Of a DNA stretch of 64,000 nt, positions 33,201-41,208 are shown in pieces. Source of the stretch: Venturia oleaginea (taxonomy: Eukaryota > Ascomycota > Dothideomycetes > Venturiales > Venturiaceae); assembly GCA_013176395.1 (NCBI GenBank), contig JABMLP010000026.1:1-64000 (forward strand). The letters are read 5' to 3'. The translations under genes were made by a program, and so were the position numbers. Position 1 is the stretch's first letter. Every line of letters begins with the position of its first letter. A model generated the notes under the pieces. That model did not search any database. It was not told the origin of the DNA and worked only from the letters and a program-made list of their open reading frames with translations.

Positions 33201-34385
33201 ATCGCCGTGCTTGATGCGGAGCCGATGAAATGCCGCTCTGACGTCAAGTTTGGTGTACCAACGCGCTGTTGCTAGATTTCGTAGGGTTTCTCGGATTAGT
33301 GGCAATGGGTAGCGGTCCGATCGAGTGATTCGATTCAGTGCCCGATAGTCTACACACATCCGAATGCCTCCACCTGGTTTCCTTACAAATAAGACTGGGG
33401 CTGCCGCTGGTGAGTTGCTGGCGCGTATCCAGCCCTTGTCCATATAGTCCGAAAGTGTTTTTCGTAGGACTAATAGCTCTTCCCTCGACATGCCGTATAA
33501 TGGGCCCCAAGGAACTTCTGCCTCGCGACCTTGTTCATCTCGTATCAATTCGATAACGTGATCGCGACCCTCTTGATGGGGCGCGATCTCTCCGTCTTCG
33601 TCGTCGAGAAAGGCATCAGCATGCTCTGCTATTTCTTCTGGTATCTCTTGTCGGATTTCTTCCTCAGTCTTTCTCTGTTTTCTTTCTGCTAACTTGCTTA
33701 GGGCCTTGTTGATATCCGACATCGAGATAGCCAGCACTTGTGTACCATCCGGTCCATCTCTTCTCAACCGTCGCTGGGCCCTTCCAACAATAGCTGCAAA
33801 TACAGATCCTGACACTAGACAAGCCGCCCGCACGTGAGCGAGCCGGTCTCGCGCTTTGGTGTTCTGTTCTAGCCACCCCTTTTCTCTTACCGTGATGCGC
33901 TGGGATCCTTGACCAATAAGCAGCTTTCTCTTAGCTGCTATATATCGCACCCAGTTTCTCTCTGCCCATGCCTTGCCTAGGATAATAGGGAAGCTCAATC
34001 CTTTCACTATATACCCATAGACTCGCTCTGCTCGACCATCAATGTCGATCGTAGCGTAGGTCATGTGCGTAATACGAAGGTCTTCTCCGTTCTCGTGGCT
34101 CTCTTTAGCCAGTGCCAATTGTTTGGTGTCAATTGGGATGCGCGGTAGACGATGTGTTTGGACACTCTTCTCGCTGAAAGCAGCATAAGGGAGGCAGCCG
34201 TTATCAAAGAAGGATTCGGTGAAAGAAGTTCCGTTGATCAAGGTATCTATCAAGAAGGGTGTACTTTCCATCCTATCCTTTGCTGCTTTGATTTCTCTTA
34301 TGCCTGGTAGCTTTGTAATGTCTTCGCCATGTACATCTACTTCAGACCCTCGTGCGCGACGATGCACAAGGGTAGCTAGTTTTCC
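30291..34385 (-). CDS. Ty3/gypsy pol polyprotein
   Basis: An open frame of over 1350 residues without its own ATG, overlapping gag in the -1 frame. From the N-terminus: an aspartic-protease-like part (FLIDTLINGTSFTESFFDNG), then reverse transcriptase with YTKLDVRAAFHRLRI and SAYMDDVLIW (active-site YMDD). RNase H follows (LECDCSGYALGGTL, FKVLTDHKNLRYF), then the integrase zinc site (HDSHVTGHPGRDST, CDVCGRTG). The integrase core is visible in ELSIDFMTDLP, TSDRGSNWTG and HPQTDGATERMNQ. A C-terminal chromodomain (FEVERILRAEKK, LLIKWKGYADPDWQP) usually directs integration to chromatin marks. No frame break, so it may be active. Confidence 0.9.
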   Translation of the reverse strand, partial: GKLATLVHRRARGSEVDVHGEDITKLPGIREIKAAKDRMESTPFLIDTLINGTSFTESFFDNGCLPYAAFSEKSVQTHRLPRIPIDTKQLALAKESHENGEDLRITHMTYATIDIDGRAERVYGYIVKGLSFPIILGKAWAERNWVRYIAAKRKLLIGQGSQRITVREKGWLEQNTKARDRLAHVRAACLVSGSVFAAIVGRAQRRLRRDGPDGTQVLAISMSDINKALSKLAERKQRKTEEEIRQEIPEEIAEHADAFLDDEDGEIAPHQEGRDHVIELIRDEQGREAEVPWGPLYGMSREELLVLRKTLSDYMDKGWIRASNSPAAAPVLFVRKPGGGIRMCVDYRALNRITRSDRYPLPLIRETLRNLATARWYTKLDVRAAFHRLRIKHGDEWKTAFRTRFGLFEWLVTPFGLAGAPASFQRYINGVLRESLDICCSAYMDDVLIWSDGDYLDHMVKVNQILAKLKTAGLRLDLSKCEFAVQEVKYLGFIITAGEGIKVDPEKVAAIKEWEAPVNVTGVRSFLGFANFYRDFIDNFSELSDPLIKLTRKAVAFVWNKEHENAFQVLKELFISAPILAHWNPDLDTVLECDCSGYALGGTLSQKDMKGKLRPVAYFSRKLTAAECNYEIHDKELLAVIKSIEHWRGELRSVAAPFKVLTDHKNLRYFMTAQRLSERQARWSLILSEYQFQLEFRAGKLAQRPDALSRRHQDMPHDKNDERLQGRVAQLIKDEWLPPLSERTTETIAIQALICPVNTPNTSNSTWDVIREPQQNTGLDGRHQLTAENGQHRSTTRYGQNRSVAKGCDLFEKPELQLLWDRAIAEDQSYEAIHTAIVTGERSFPPELKLSVQLPECEVDDHGAVTRRGILWVPDWEPLRTTLVQQTHDSHVTGHPGRDSTLAILSRSFFWPQQYKTVRQFVRNCDVCGRTGIWRDKKRGLLKPLPIPARFHSELSIDFMTDLPAEENGPKYLMVITDRLLKSVTLEAMTTMSAKECAKRFLQCHYRYHGFPMALTSDRGSNWTGRFWRKLCELTKIEQRLSTAFHPQTDGATERMNQEVLRYLRAFIAYSQLDWPTLLPTAMLALNNRDSSVTGMSPFYLTHGYHAEPIQKVQRISPSNSPTADAETFVQRIEEAQEYAQAAMAWSQQKMENDANRSRQAAETLKKGDKVWLNLRNINTPQLSKKLSWTQAKYTVENQISPMVYELADLPSGIHNRFHVDLLRRAATDTLPSQESDDTQPPPLVPQTEETEAEFEVERILRAEKKRVGRGWVRQLLIKWKGYADPDWQPRSLFIEVEDLDRFEAEYGKGDGVGEDIGAQTGARRNRVAVASAFESATSWQKRCMAFVCLIIPPTTPSLVLHTR

Positions 34386-35470
34386 GACTCTGATGAGGCT
34401 TCCTGTAGGGAGTCATCGGTATGCTGTGTGATTACCGCAGTGACCTGAGTCTTTGGACGTGTTGCTGGTCGGAATTCGCATATGTTCGGATGGTGCTTGG
34501 GCTTCTTACAGCGCCCGCATTTGCCCGCTTGTATAAGTGCCAAGAACTCTGTTTGGGATCGCCATTTCGCTCTAGGTCGTCGGTCCTTCTTCGCATCCTT
34601 TCCGAGTGTATCGACCCGAGCTATCAGTGCTGCGATCTGCGCTGAAAGGGCGTTGATGCCAGTCATTTCGACATCGCCTTCTGCGTCACGACTGACTGTT
34701 TGGGGTGATTGTGGCCTCCCTCGAGTCGTTGGCGTCTCCTTATCCGTACTTGGATAGCGGCGTTGGTGGAATAGAGCCTCTGTCTTCGTCGCGAAGTACT
34801 GTACATCTTTTACGTAAGTGTCGTAGTCGTCCCTGGACAATCGCACTGATTTCAAGGTCTGTTGGAGGGAGTAGTTGAGCGCGTTGTTCATGATAGTGAT
34901 CTTTGAGGCTCTTTGCGGCGCTAGGGATCCAGCTTGCGATGTCAGTTGTTCGAACTGCTGGCGGAAGTCTTCGAACGGTTGTCTGCTGCCTTGGCTAATC
35001 TTGTTCAGCTCGTCGAGAGCTTTAGCTTCCGCTTCATGATCTAAGAACTTGTCGTCCATATGCTTGATAAAGGACTCGGGTTCGTAGTTGTCATGTTGCT
35101 CTCCATTGCTTAGCCATTGGATGACGCGTTGTTGTTTCTCTGTCGGAAGCCCGTTGAAGATGTTCGCGCATATTCCTTGATTGCTTCCAAGCTTCCCATT
35201 TTCAACAGTGATTTTTGTCTTGATCTGCCATCTGAACAGCGTGTAGTTGTCTCTTTTCCCGTCCCATTTAGGCCATGCAATAGCTTTTGCACCGGTGTTC
35301 CCATCAACACTGACTGCGGTCAGAGCTGCCACCAATTGTTGTACGGTGTCAGGCGAATTTGCTCGAGCCATTGAGAGTTTGTCGATTCCTTGCGTAATGC
35401 TCGCGATTGGGTCGTCGTCGGTAGTAGGGGTGTAGGTTGTAGGAGTCGATAGGGTACTGTTGCTACGCAT
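34376..35470 (-). CDS. Ty3/gypsy gag protein
   Basis: About 364 residues from the first in-frame ATG near 35470 (MRSNSTLSTP). It contains a gag core (WPKWDGKRDNYTLFRWQIKT, FIKHMDDKFLDHEAEAKAL, FEDFRQQFEQL) and a C-terminal zinc knuckle (CGRCKKPKHHPNIC) that would bind RNA. It forms the particle shell. The stop TAG at 34376 follows the bases GGAAAAC, a candidate slip site for entering pol. Confidence 0.88.
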   Translation of the reverse strand: MRSNSTLSTPTTYTPTTDDDPIASITQGIDKLSMARANSPDTVQQLVAALTAVSVDGNTGAKAIAWPKWDGKRDNYTLFRWQIKTKITVENGKLGSNQGICANIFNGLPTEKQQRVIQWLSNGEQHDNYEPESFIKHMDDKFLDHEAEAKALDELNKISQGSRQPFEDFRQQFEQLTSQAGSLAPQRASKITIMNNALNYSLQQTLKSVRLSRDDYDTYVKDVQYFATKTEALFHQRRYPSTDKETPTTRGRPQSPQTVSRDAEGDVEMTGINALSAQIAALIARVDTLGKDAKKDRRPRAKWRSQTEFLALIQAGKCGRCKKPKHHPNICEFRPATRPKTQVTAVITQHTDDSLQEASSESEN

Positions 35471-35505
35471 CAAGTACACCTAGGTTTGTAAAGAACTGAA
35501 TCTAT

Positions 35506-35680
35506 ATTACGGGACGGTAGCTGGAAAGACGCAGCATACTCGTAGCCAAAGATTGTTTAGATTCAGTTAAGAAGTGAAGGTATCTACAAACAGAGAACCT
35601 CAATGAGGTTCTTTCTCTATACTAGGCTCAATCAGGCTTAGGCTCTTAGCCTATACCAACCATGGGCCATGCCCATAACA
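35506..35680 (-). repeat. 5' LTR of the Ty3/gypsy element
   Basis: Same sequence as 30103-30278. Expected to hold the promoter for the element. The primer-binding region would lie just inside (TAGATTCAGTTC on the minus strand). Confidence 0.85.
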
Positions 35681-35974
35681 GTAGCTATACGGAGGGAATA
35701 TATAATAAGTGGCTCGTAGTATTAATATTTAGTCTAAAGGCCTACTAGTAGTAATATACAGGTCTAGCGCCCTTCATATTCTACTTTGTAGACCTCTATT
35801 AATACCTAAGAATACCTCAGAAAGGTATTAACTCGTTACTTAGAATCTAGATACCACCCGCGAGTAGTGAATAGACCCTTCGAAGTGTTAGCAGTACTAC
35901 AGCGCGTGTAAATAACTTACACAGTACTCAGTAACCCTTCAAGGGCTTCCATAGCAACTTTGGCTAAACACGTT
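35681..35974. other. AT-rich spacer beside the gypsy element
   Basis: About 290 bp, AT-rich with many TA steps (for example TATATAATAAGTGG), and no gene. It is the right flank of the gypsy element and the 3' flank of the tyrosinase gene. Confidence 0.45.
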
Positions 35975-37330
35975 TCATTCATAAATATAACAAAAAGGTC
36001 CTGCCAAAGAACTGACCAAATCTCTTCCCCGATACTCTCTCCCATTAACCCCCATATCAAAAGCATCATTCAAGCTCCCCAATCGACTCGGTGGATTATT
36101 ATTCATAGTCAACGTCAAACCCATCTCCCACGGCCTCGTCTCCGGCTTCAAATTCTGCCACGTCCACCAAGTACGGTCAACGCTAGCATGATGAAGCCAG
36201 AACGCAGGATCACCGGGGCTCAAATAGGCGTCTCCTCCCGGATCACCACCATACGTGTAATGTCCCCCAAAATGGACGCCCATGCGTCCAGCAAGGGTAG
36301 GAGTTGCTTCTAAGGTCTTTTGGAAACTCGTGTAATCGTTATTATTCATGATTAGGTCCGTCACATTTGCATCCGAAGTGGCAAACATGGAAACATGTTT
36401 TGATATGTCGCGCCGGATGCAACGAGGGTTGTAGCTTCGTCCACCTGAAATGCGATGGATTCCCGCTGATTTTGCATCTGGGTTCTGAGGCACGTCCTGC
36501 CAGTAGGGTGCTACCGGACCAAGGTTAACTGAGAAGTTCGCAAAAGGCCCGCTGTGGATGCAGCCTCCACCGCGTCCGCGAGGTAGGATTGGCGCATTGC
36601 CAAACAGAGGCAACTCAGCAATGTACTCGCCATTACCGCTCAGGCTGGTATCGGAACCGTCAAACATAGGTGACGCTTCGGGATCATGGGCCCATAGTGC
36701 CCAGTTGTAGTACTTGAGAGTAGTCAGTGAATGATCAAGAAGGTCAATTCGCTACTCTATACCGGCTGGGACCCATTGTAGCCGCATTCGGTCCTGAGAG
36801 CATTCTCGTAAGACCAGACGAAATATCGATGCCACGGCAAAAATCTTGACTAAGGAGCTGGAGCTTTAGCTTTGAGCTCATGATGCAGTCCTTGTCACGA
36901 ATGCCTACCGTGGAGTGGACGCCAATGGTCTGGTTGATGTGCGTCGCAACGAAATCATCATATCGATTTCGAACACCAGGAAATTCGGAAAGTGGCGTGA
37001 TCGGCGGCATCTTCGACAGACACAAAACAGCGTCTATGTACTGCTTTCTCTCGTCCACTGACAAATTTCCCCTTCCAGTCTGGTTAGCCACGCGTCTACG
37101 ATTTTCATCTAGGATCTTTACCATTCTCTTCGCTTCATGGCGTTCTCCATTGTGCAGACTCCTGTCTGTGCCGAAACATTTCGGCTTACGTGTGCTTTGA
37201 GCCTGTCCAGAGCCGTCCCAGCTAGCCTGTCGTTACCTGGCAGGGAGAGCACTCGACTCAGCCGATGTCTGGCCGACAAGACTGATGAGGGATATAGGCA
37301 CAGACACAGCCATAGTCCAAATCCCCACAT
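35975..37330 (-). CDS. tyrosinase (common central domain), secreted type
   Basis: Four exons (37122-37330, 36909-37071, 36763-36849, 35975-36712) with introns of 50, 59 and 50 bp, giving 398 residues in one frame. A signal peptide is likely (MWGFGLWLCLCLYPSSVLSA). The copper-A site shows in YDDFVATHINQTIGVHST and FLPWHRYFVWSYENALR, and copper B in MGVHFGGHYTYGG plus SPGDPAFWLHHASVDRTWW. The enzyme oxidises phenols to quinones, for example towards melanin-like pigments, probably outside the cell. It lacks the long C-terminal extension of cytosolic melanogenic tyrosinases. It is intact although surrounded by transposons. Confidence 0.92.
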
Positions 37331-38298
37331 GGCCGAAATGTCAGAGATGAAAGAAGAATAGAGTGGAATGGATTCGGTAGGTATAACTACTCCATCTACT
37401 ATAATTAATATGTCGCTACTGCGTCTGGAGCTCCATGGCCCTATCCGCTCATTTTCAATTATAGCGAAATTTTGACAGCGACATTAAGATTTGCATGGAA
37501 TGAACCACTTGAAGAATGAAACGAAACTAAACAATACCCATGGTCGCGACGACTTAGTTAAGCTCTAGTACTGGGTAGGGAAATAGAAATTGTGGTCTAT
37601 CTAACCAATCTATGTCAGGCTGGCCAATTGGTCTCATGCGTTGAAATTGCAGATAACAAACACTTGTTCTTCAGCGGTGGACACGTGCATGAGAAATGCG
37701 AATGATTGCGGACCTCGGTTGCCTACTTACTATATTTGAAGAAGAATAGGGCGAATCGGGGCTAATCGTGTATATTGGTTCTGAACCAAACTCAGGGCTG
37801 TCCTCATGATTGGTGTAGGACCGAGTTATAATGAATGTTCACAGTACTACTACCTTCGAATCACGCTGGATCCGGGCTAAAAACGGGATGTAGTTGTACG
37901 TTATAGGAGTATAGTAGCCATTACAAGCTCGGATATAGCCGCCATGTGGAACCGAGCACTTCGTCCTACCGATTCCGTGCAAAGGTGCAGACGAGATGAC
38001 CCGGCTGATAAATGCTTACAAAGATTACCTGTGCTACCCTTATCTCGCCTGCATCTTTGCACGGAATCTTGCAACCTACGATATCTTTGTGGGCCTGGTT
38101 GTTACAGATCACCTCGAGGCTGAAGAGCAGGAAAGACAGGAACCGTAAAGAATGGTTGGATGACAAGAAGTTGTTGTTAGGACTGAGGATGTAGGGGAAT
38201 GCTTCGCTCATACTGTACAAGATGAGCCTGGTGCGACGGAGTCAGTCCTAAAGGAGAATAGTACGTGTAGAAGTCACGTGATATTTCCAAAGTTCCCA
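37331..38298. other. intergenic: tyrosinase upstream region
   Basis: About 970 bp with no gene recognised. Short frames on both strands lack domains. The left part is the tyrosinase promoter; the right edge is the TA target of the next transposon. Confidence 0.45.
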
Positions 38299-38300
38299 TA

Positions 38301-39298
38301 ACGTAATTCACTAGCGAGCGGGCTACCGAATCGATCATTTCATCTTTGCAAGCCTCTACACCACCACCTCATGCCTTCTAAAGCCCAGCAAGAAGGCCGA
38401 TTACTTCTTGCTCTTCAAGCCTATCAAAAAGGCCAAATCACAACTATTTGCCAAGCTGCATTAGCTTATAATGTACCATACAGTACCCTCAAATATCGCC
38501 TCTCTGGACGCGTTGCACGCGTCGAAACGCGCGCAAACAGCCACAAACTTACTCCCACAGAGGAAGAAGTCTTAACTCAATGGATTATCTCAATGGATAA
38601 TTGAGGCTATCCTGCTCGAGTCTGTGCAGTACAGAATGCGGCGAAATTACTGCTTCAACAACGCGTCGGTCCCTCAGCCTCAATCGGTATCAACTGGTCT
38701 GCCAGGTTCATCAAGCGACAGCCTACCCTGCAATCGAGATTCAATCGCAAGTACGATTATCAGCGTGCTCAATGCGAAGATCCAGAGCTTATCGGAGCCT
38801 GGTTTCGGCTTGTGAGTAATACAATTCAGAAATACGGCATTCAAGAGGAGGATATCTATAACTTCGATGAGACTGGCTTTGCAATGGGTATTGCAAGCAC
38901 CTCACGCGTCGTTACTGCCTCAGATCGACGGGGCAAGCCACCTCAATTACAGCCAGGCGATCGGGAGTGGGTTACAGCAATTGAAGCGACTGTTGGCAGA
39001 TGAGAATGAGAAATTGAGAGCAGCGAATGAGAGGCAAAAGAGGAAGAGAGCAGTCAAAAAAAAGCAGATCTCAAAGAAAATAACACTTACAGTTGCAGAG
39101 GCACAAGGCCTGATGGAGAATACTGTACAGCAGCCTATACAGGCAAGTGTTGCTCCTATACAGTAAACAGTTGTTGCAACAGCCTCGTCATCAAGTAGTG
39201 CAAGTCAAGGGAATTGCTTTGGTTTACCTAGTTGTTTTGTATGTAAGGGCTTTGACCATGCTGCGAGCGATTGCCCTAAATATCGATAATCTTCTGTA
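38301..39298 (+). mobile_element. pogo-like transposon, internally deleted, copy 5
   Basis: Left end ACGTAATTCACTAGCGAGCG follows a TA at 38299-38300. The right terminal repeat was not found; a second element begins at 39301, directly beyond the stop codon of this copy's gene, so its 3' end was probably lost or displaced. Confidence 0.65.
38371..39289 (+). pseudogene. pogo-family transposase lacking most of the catalytic core (copy 5)
   Basis: From the ATG at 38371. HTH half (EGRLLLALQAYQKGQI, YNVPYSTLKYRLSGR), one TGA near 38601, the CENP-B-type half, YDYQRAQCEDPELIGAWF, first Asp motif NFDETGF, and QLQPGDREWVTAIEA. The frame then jumps to the C-terminal coil (ENEKLRAANERQKRKRA). The second and third Asp motifs are deleted. 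After a frame break a knuckle CFVCKGFDHAASDC ends at 39289. Closest to copy 3 in the first nest. Confidence 0.8.
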
Positions 39299-39300
39299 TA

Positions 39301-41131
39301 ACGTATTCCACCATCGAGCGGGTCAACCCATCGAGCGGGTCAGTTTATGCCAAGACCAGCTGCTCCCTTATCAACACAATATGTCTCAACAACAAAACGC
39401 GCAATCATCTAACAGAGAAGGCAGAATCCAGCTTGCCCTTTCTGCCTACAATACCCACCAATTCTGAAGCCTCCGGCGCGCTGCTGAGGCGTTTGATATA
39501 CCTCCTTCAACATTAACTAGGCGATATAACGGAATTACGTATCGCCTAGATACTCGCAACGCCCGACACAAGCTCACTACGACTGAAGAGCAGACAATTT
39601 TCCAATACATCCTCGACCTCGATTCGCGAGGATTCGCGCCCCGGCTGTGTGAGGTAGCAGATATGGCGGATAAACTACTGGGTGTACGCGGTGGAGAGCC
39701 AGTAGGGAAAAACTGGGCTGAGAGGTTCATAACGCGCTCAGATGAGCTCAAGATGGCCTTCAATCGAGCTAAGGATAGGCAGAGGATACTACAGGAAGAT
39801 CCAGAGATTATTAGCGCGTGGTTCAAGCTCGTTACAGACGCCAAGGCAAAGTACGGTATCCACGACGAGGATACGCACAACTTTGACGAGATTGGCTTCC
39901 AGATGGGCGTTATTGGGTCAATGAAGGTCGTCACAGCTTCTGAAAGACGTACACGGCCTAATTTAATCCAGCCAGGCGATCGCGAGTGGGTTACAGTTAT
40001 CCAGAGCATCTGCGCCGCCGGGTATGCGACCCCGCCATTCATTATCTACAAAGGACGCGTTCATATCTCTGCGTGGTATGAGGAGGCAGATATACCACGG
40101 AATTGGAAGCTCTCGGTCTCTGAGAACGGCTGGACAAATAATGCGCTTGGTCTTGAGTGGTTGAAGCACTTTAACGCGTATACAAAGGCGCGGCAGGTGG
40201 GGGTATACAGGCTGCTTGTTTTGGACGGCCATGAGAGCCATCTCAGCCAGGATTTCAAGGACTACTGCCTTGAAAACAAGATTATAACCCTCTGCATGCC
40301 ATCGCACTCGTCGCATATACTCCAGCCCCTTGACGTGGTCTGCTTCTCGCCGTTGAAGCGCAAGTACTCCCAACGCGTCCGGGACTTGCACGCCGACGCG
40401 TGTACCATATCAACAAGGAAGGCTTTCTCCCTGCTTTCAAAGACGCGTTTTTCGACGTGTTTACGAAAGAGAACTGTCAAAAGGCTTTTGAGGCAGTAGG
40501 GCTAGTCCCTATCGACGCGCAGGTGGTGTTGGATCGCCTTGAAGTACGGCTACGAACCCCGCCAGAAACCCATCTCCCAGAAACGCCGTGGCAGTCCAAG
40601 ACTCCAAGTAATACTTATGAATTTGGATCCCAATCCAAGCTCGTAAGCGAGTCTTTTACTCGGTCACCAGTTACTGCGCAGGCAGGCTTTTCCCAGCTTG
40701 TTAAGGGCGCTGAATTGATGCTACACCAAAACGCTCTGCTTGTTGCGCGTAACCGCGAGCTTGAAGAGCAATTAGCAGTAACAACGAACCGAAAATGGCG
40801 CAAAAGGAAGTGGATCCAGCAAGGTGGTACTATTGAGTATGGGACTGCAGCAGCGCAGGTAGCTGCAGAGGCGTCTATAGCGCCTCAGGGATCAAAGAAG
40901 GCTCGTGGTAGTGGTGGTCAAGAAACAGCCCGACCAATTCAACGGCGCTGTAGGAACTGCGGCGCAGCTGGGCATAATGCGCGAACTTGTAAAAAAGATA
41001 TCAAGATATCTTCTGAATCAGATAGCAGCACGACGGACTTAGAATCTATTGTTGATAGCGATTAAATTGAAGAGTCGTAACATAAGTTGGTCGTGCCAAG
41101 CCTTTTTGACCCGCTCGATGGTGGAATACGT
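39301..41131 (+). mobile_element. pogo-like DDE transposon, nearly complete, copy 6
   Basis: 1831 bp flanked by TA (39299-39300 and 41132-41133). Inverted ends ACGTATTCCACCATCGAGCG on the left and its complement at 41112-41131. The left end has two tandem copies of CCATCGAGCGGGTCA. It encodes a transposase with only two breaks. Confidence 0.88.
39381..41065 (+). pseudogene. pogo-family transposase, two lesions from intact
   Basis: About 560 codons from the ATG at 39381. HTH (SLRRAAEAFDIPPSTL), CENP-B-type helices (TIFQYILDLDSRGFAPRLCE), VGKNWAERFI, first Asp in NFDEIGF, QPGDREWVTVIQ, second Asp in LVLDGHESH, third Asp in ILQPLDVVCFSPLKRKY, a coil region, and a zinc knuckle CRNCGAAGHNARTC with an acidic tail. 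One TGA at about 39465 (a CGA Arg codon is the likely original) and one frame break near 40395 are the only defects I see. Thr of the usual FDETGF motif reads Ile. Confidence 0.85.
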
Positions 41132-41208
41132 TATTTGTTACGAATACTGTCACGTGTACATGTATTCAATGGTATTCGGTTGTATTTGATTGCATTCATA
41201 TGCAATCA

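Larger units (their letters stand above)
30103..35680 (-). mobile_element. Ty3/gypsy chromodomain (chromovirus) retrotransposon, near full length
   Basis: A 5.6 kb LTR element on the minus strand with two LTRs of about 176 bp that differ at only a few positions, suggesting recent insertion. Order from the right: LTR, gag, pol (protease, RT, RNase H, integrase with chromodomain), polypurine tract (AAGGAGGGGGGTAA, about 30279-30294), LTR. gag and pol are both open. The flanks do not form a target duplication: left is GCTGT, right is GTAGC. The left flank is a truncated LTR-like repeat whose continuation is absent on the right. Confidence 0.9.
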
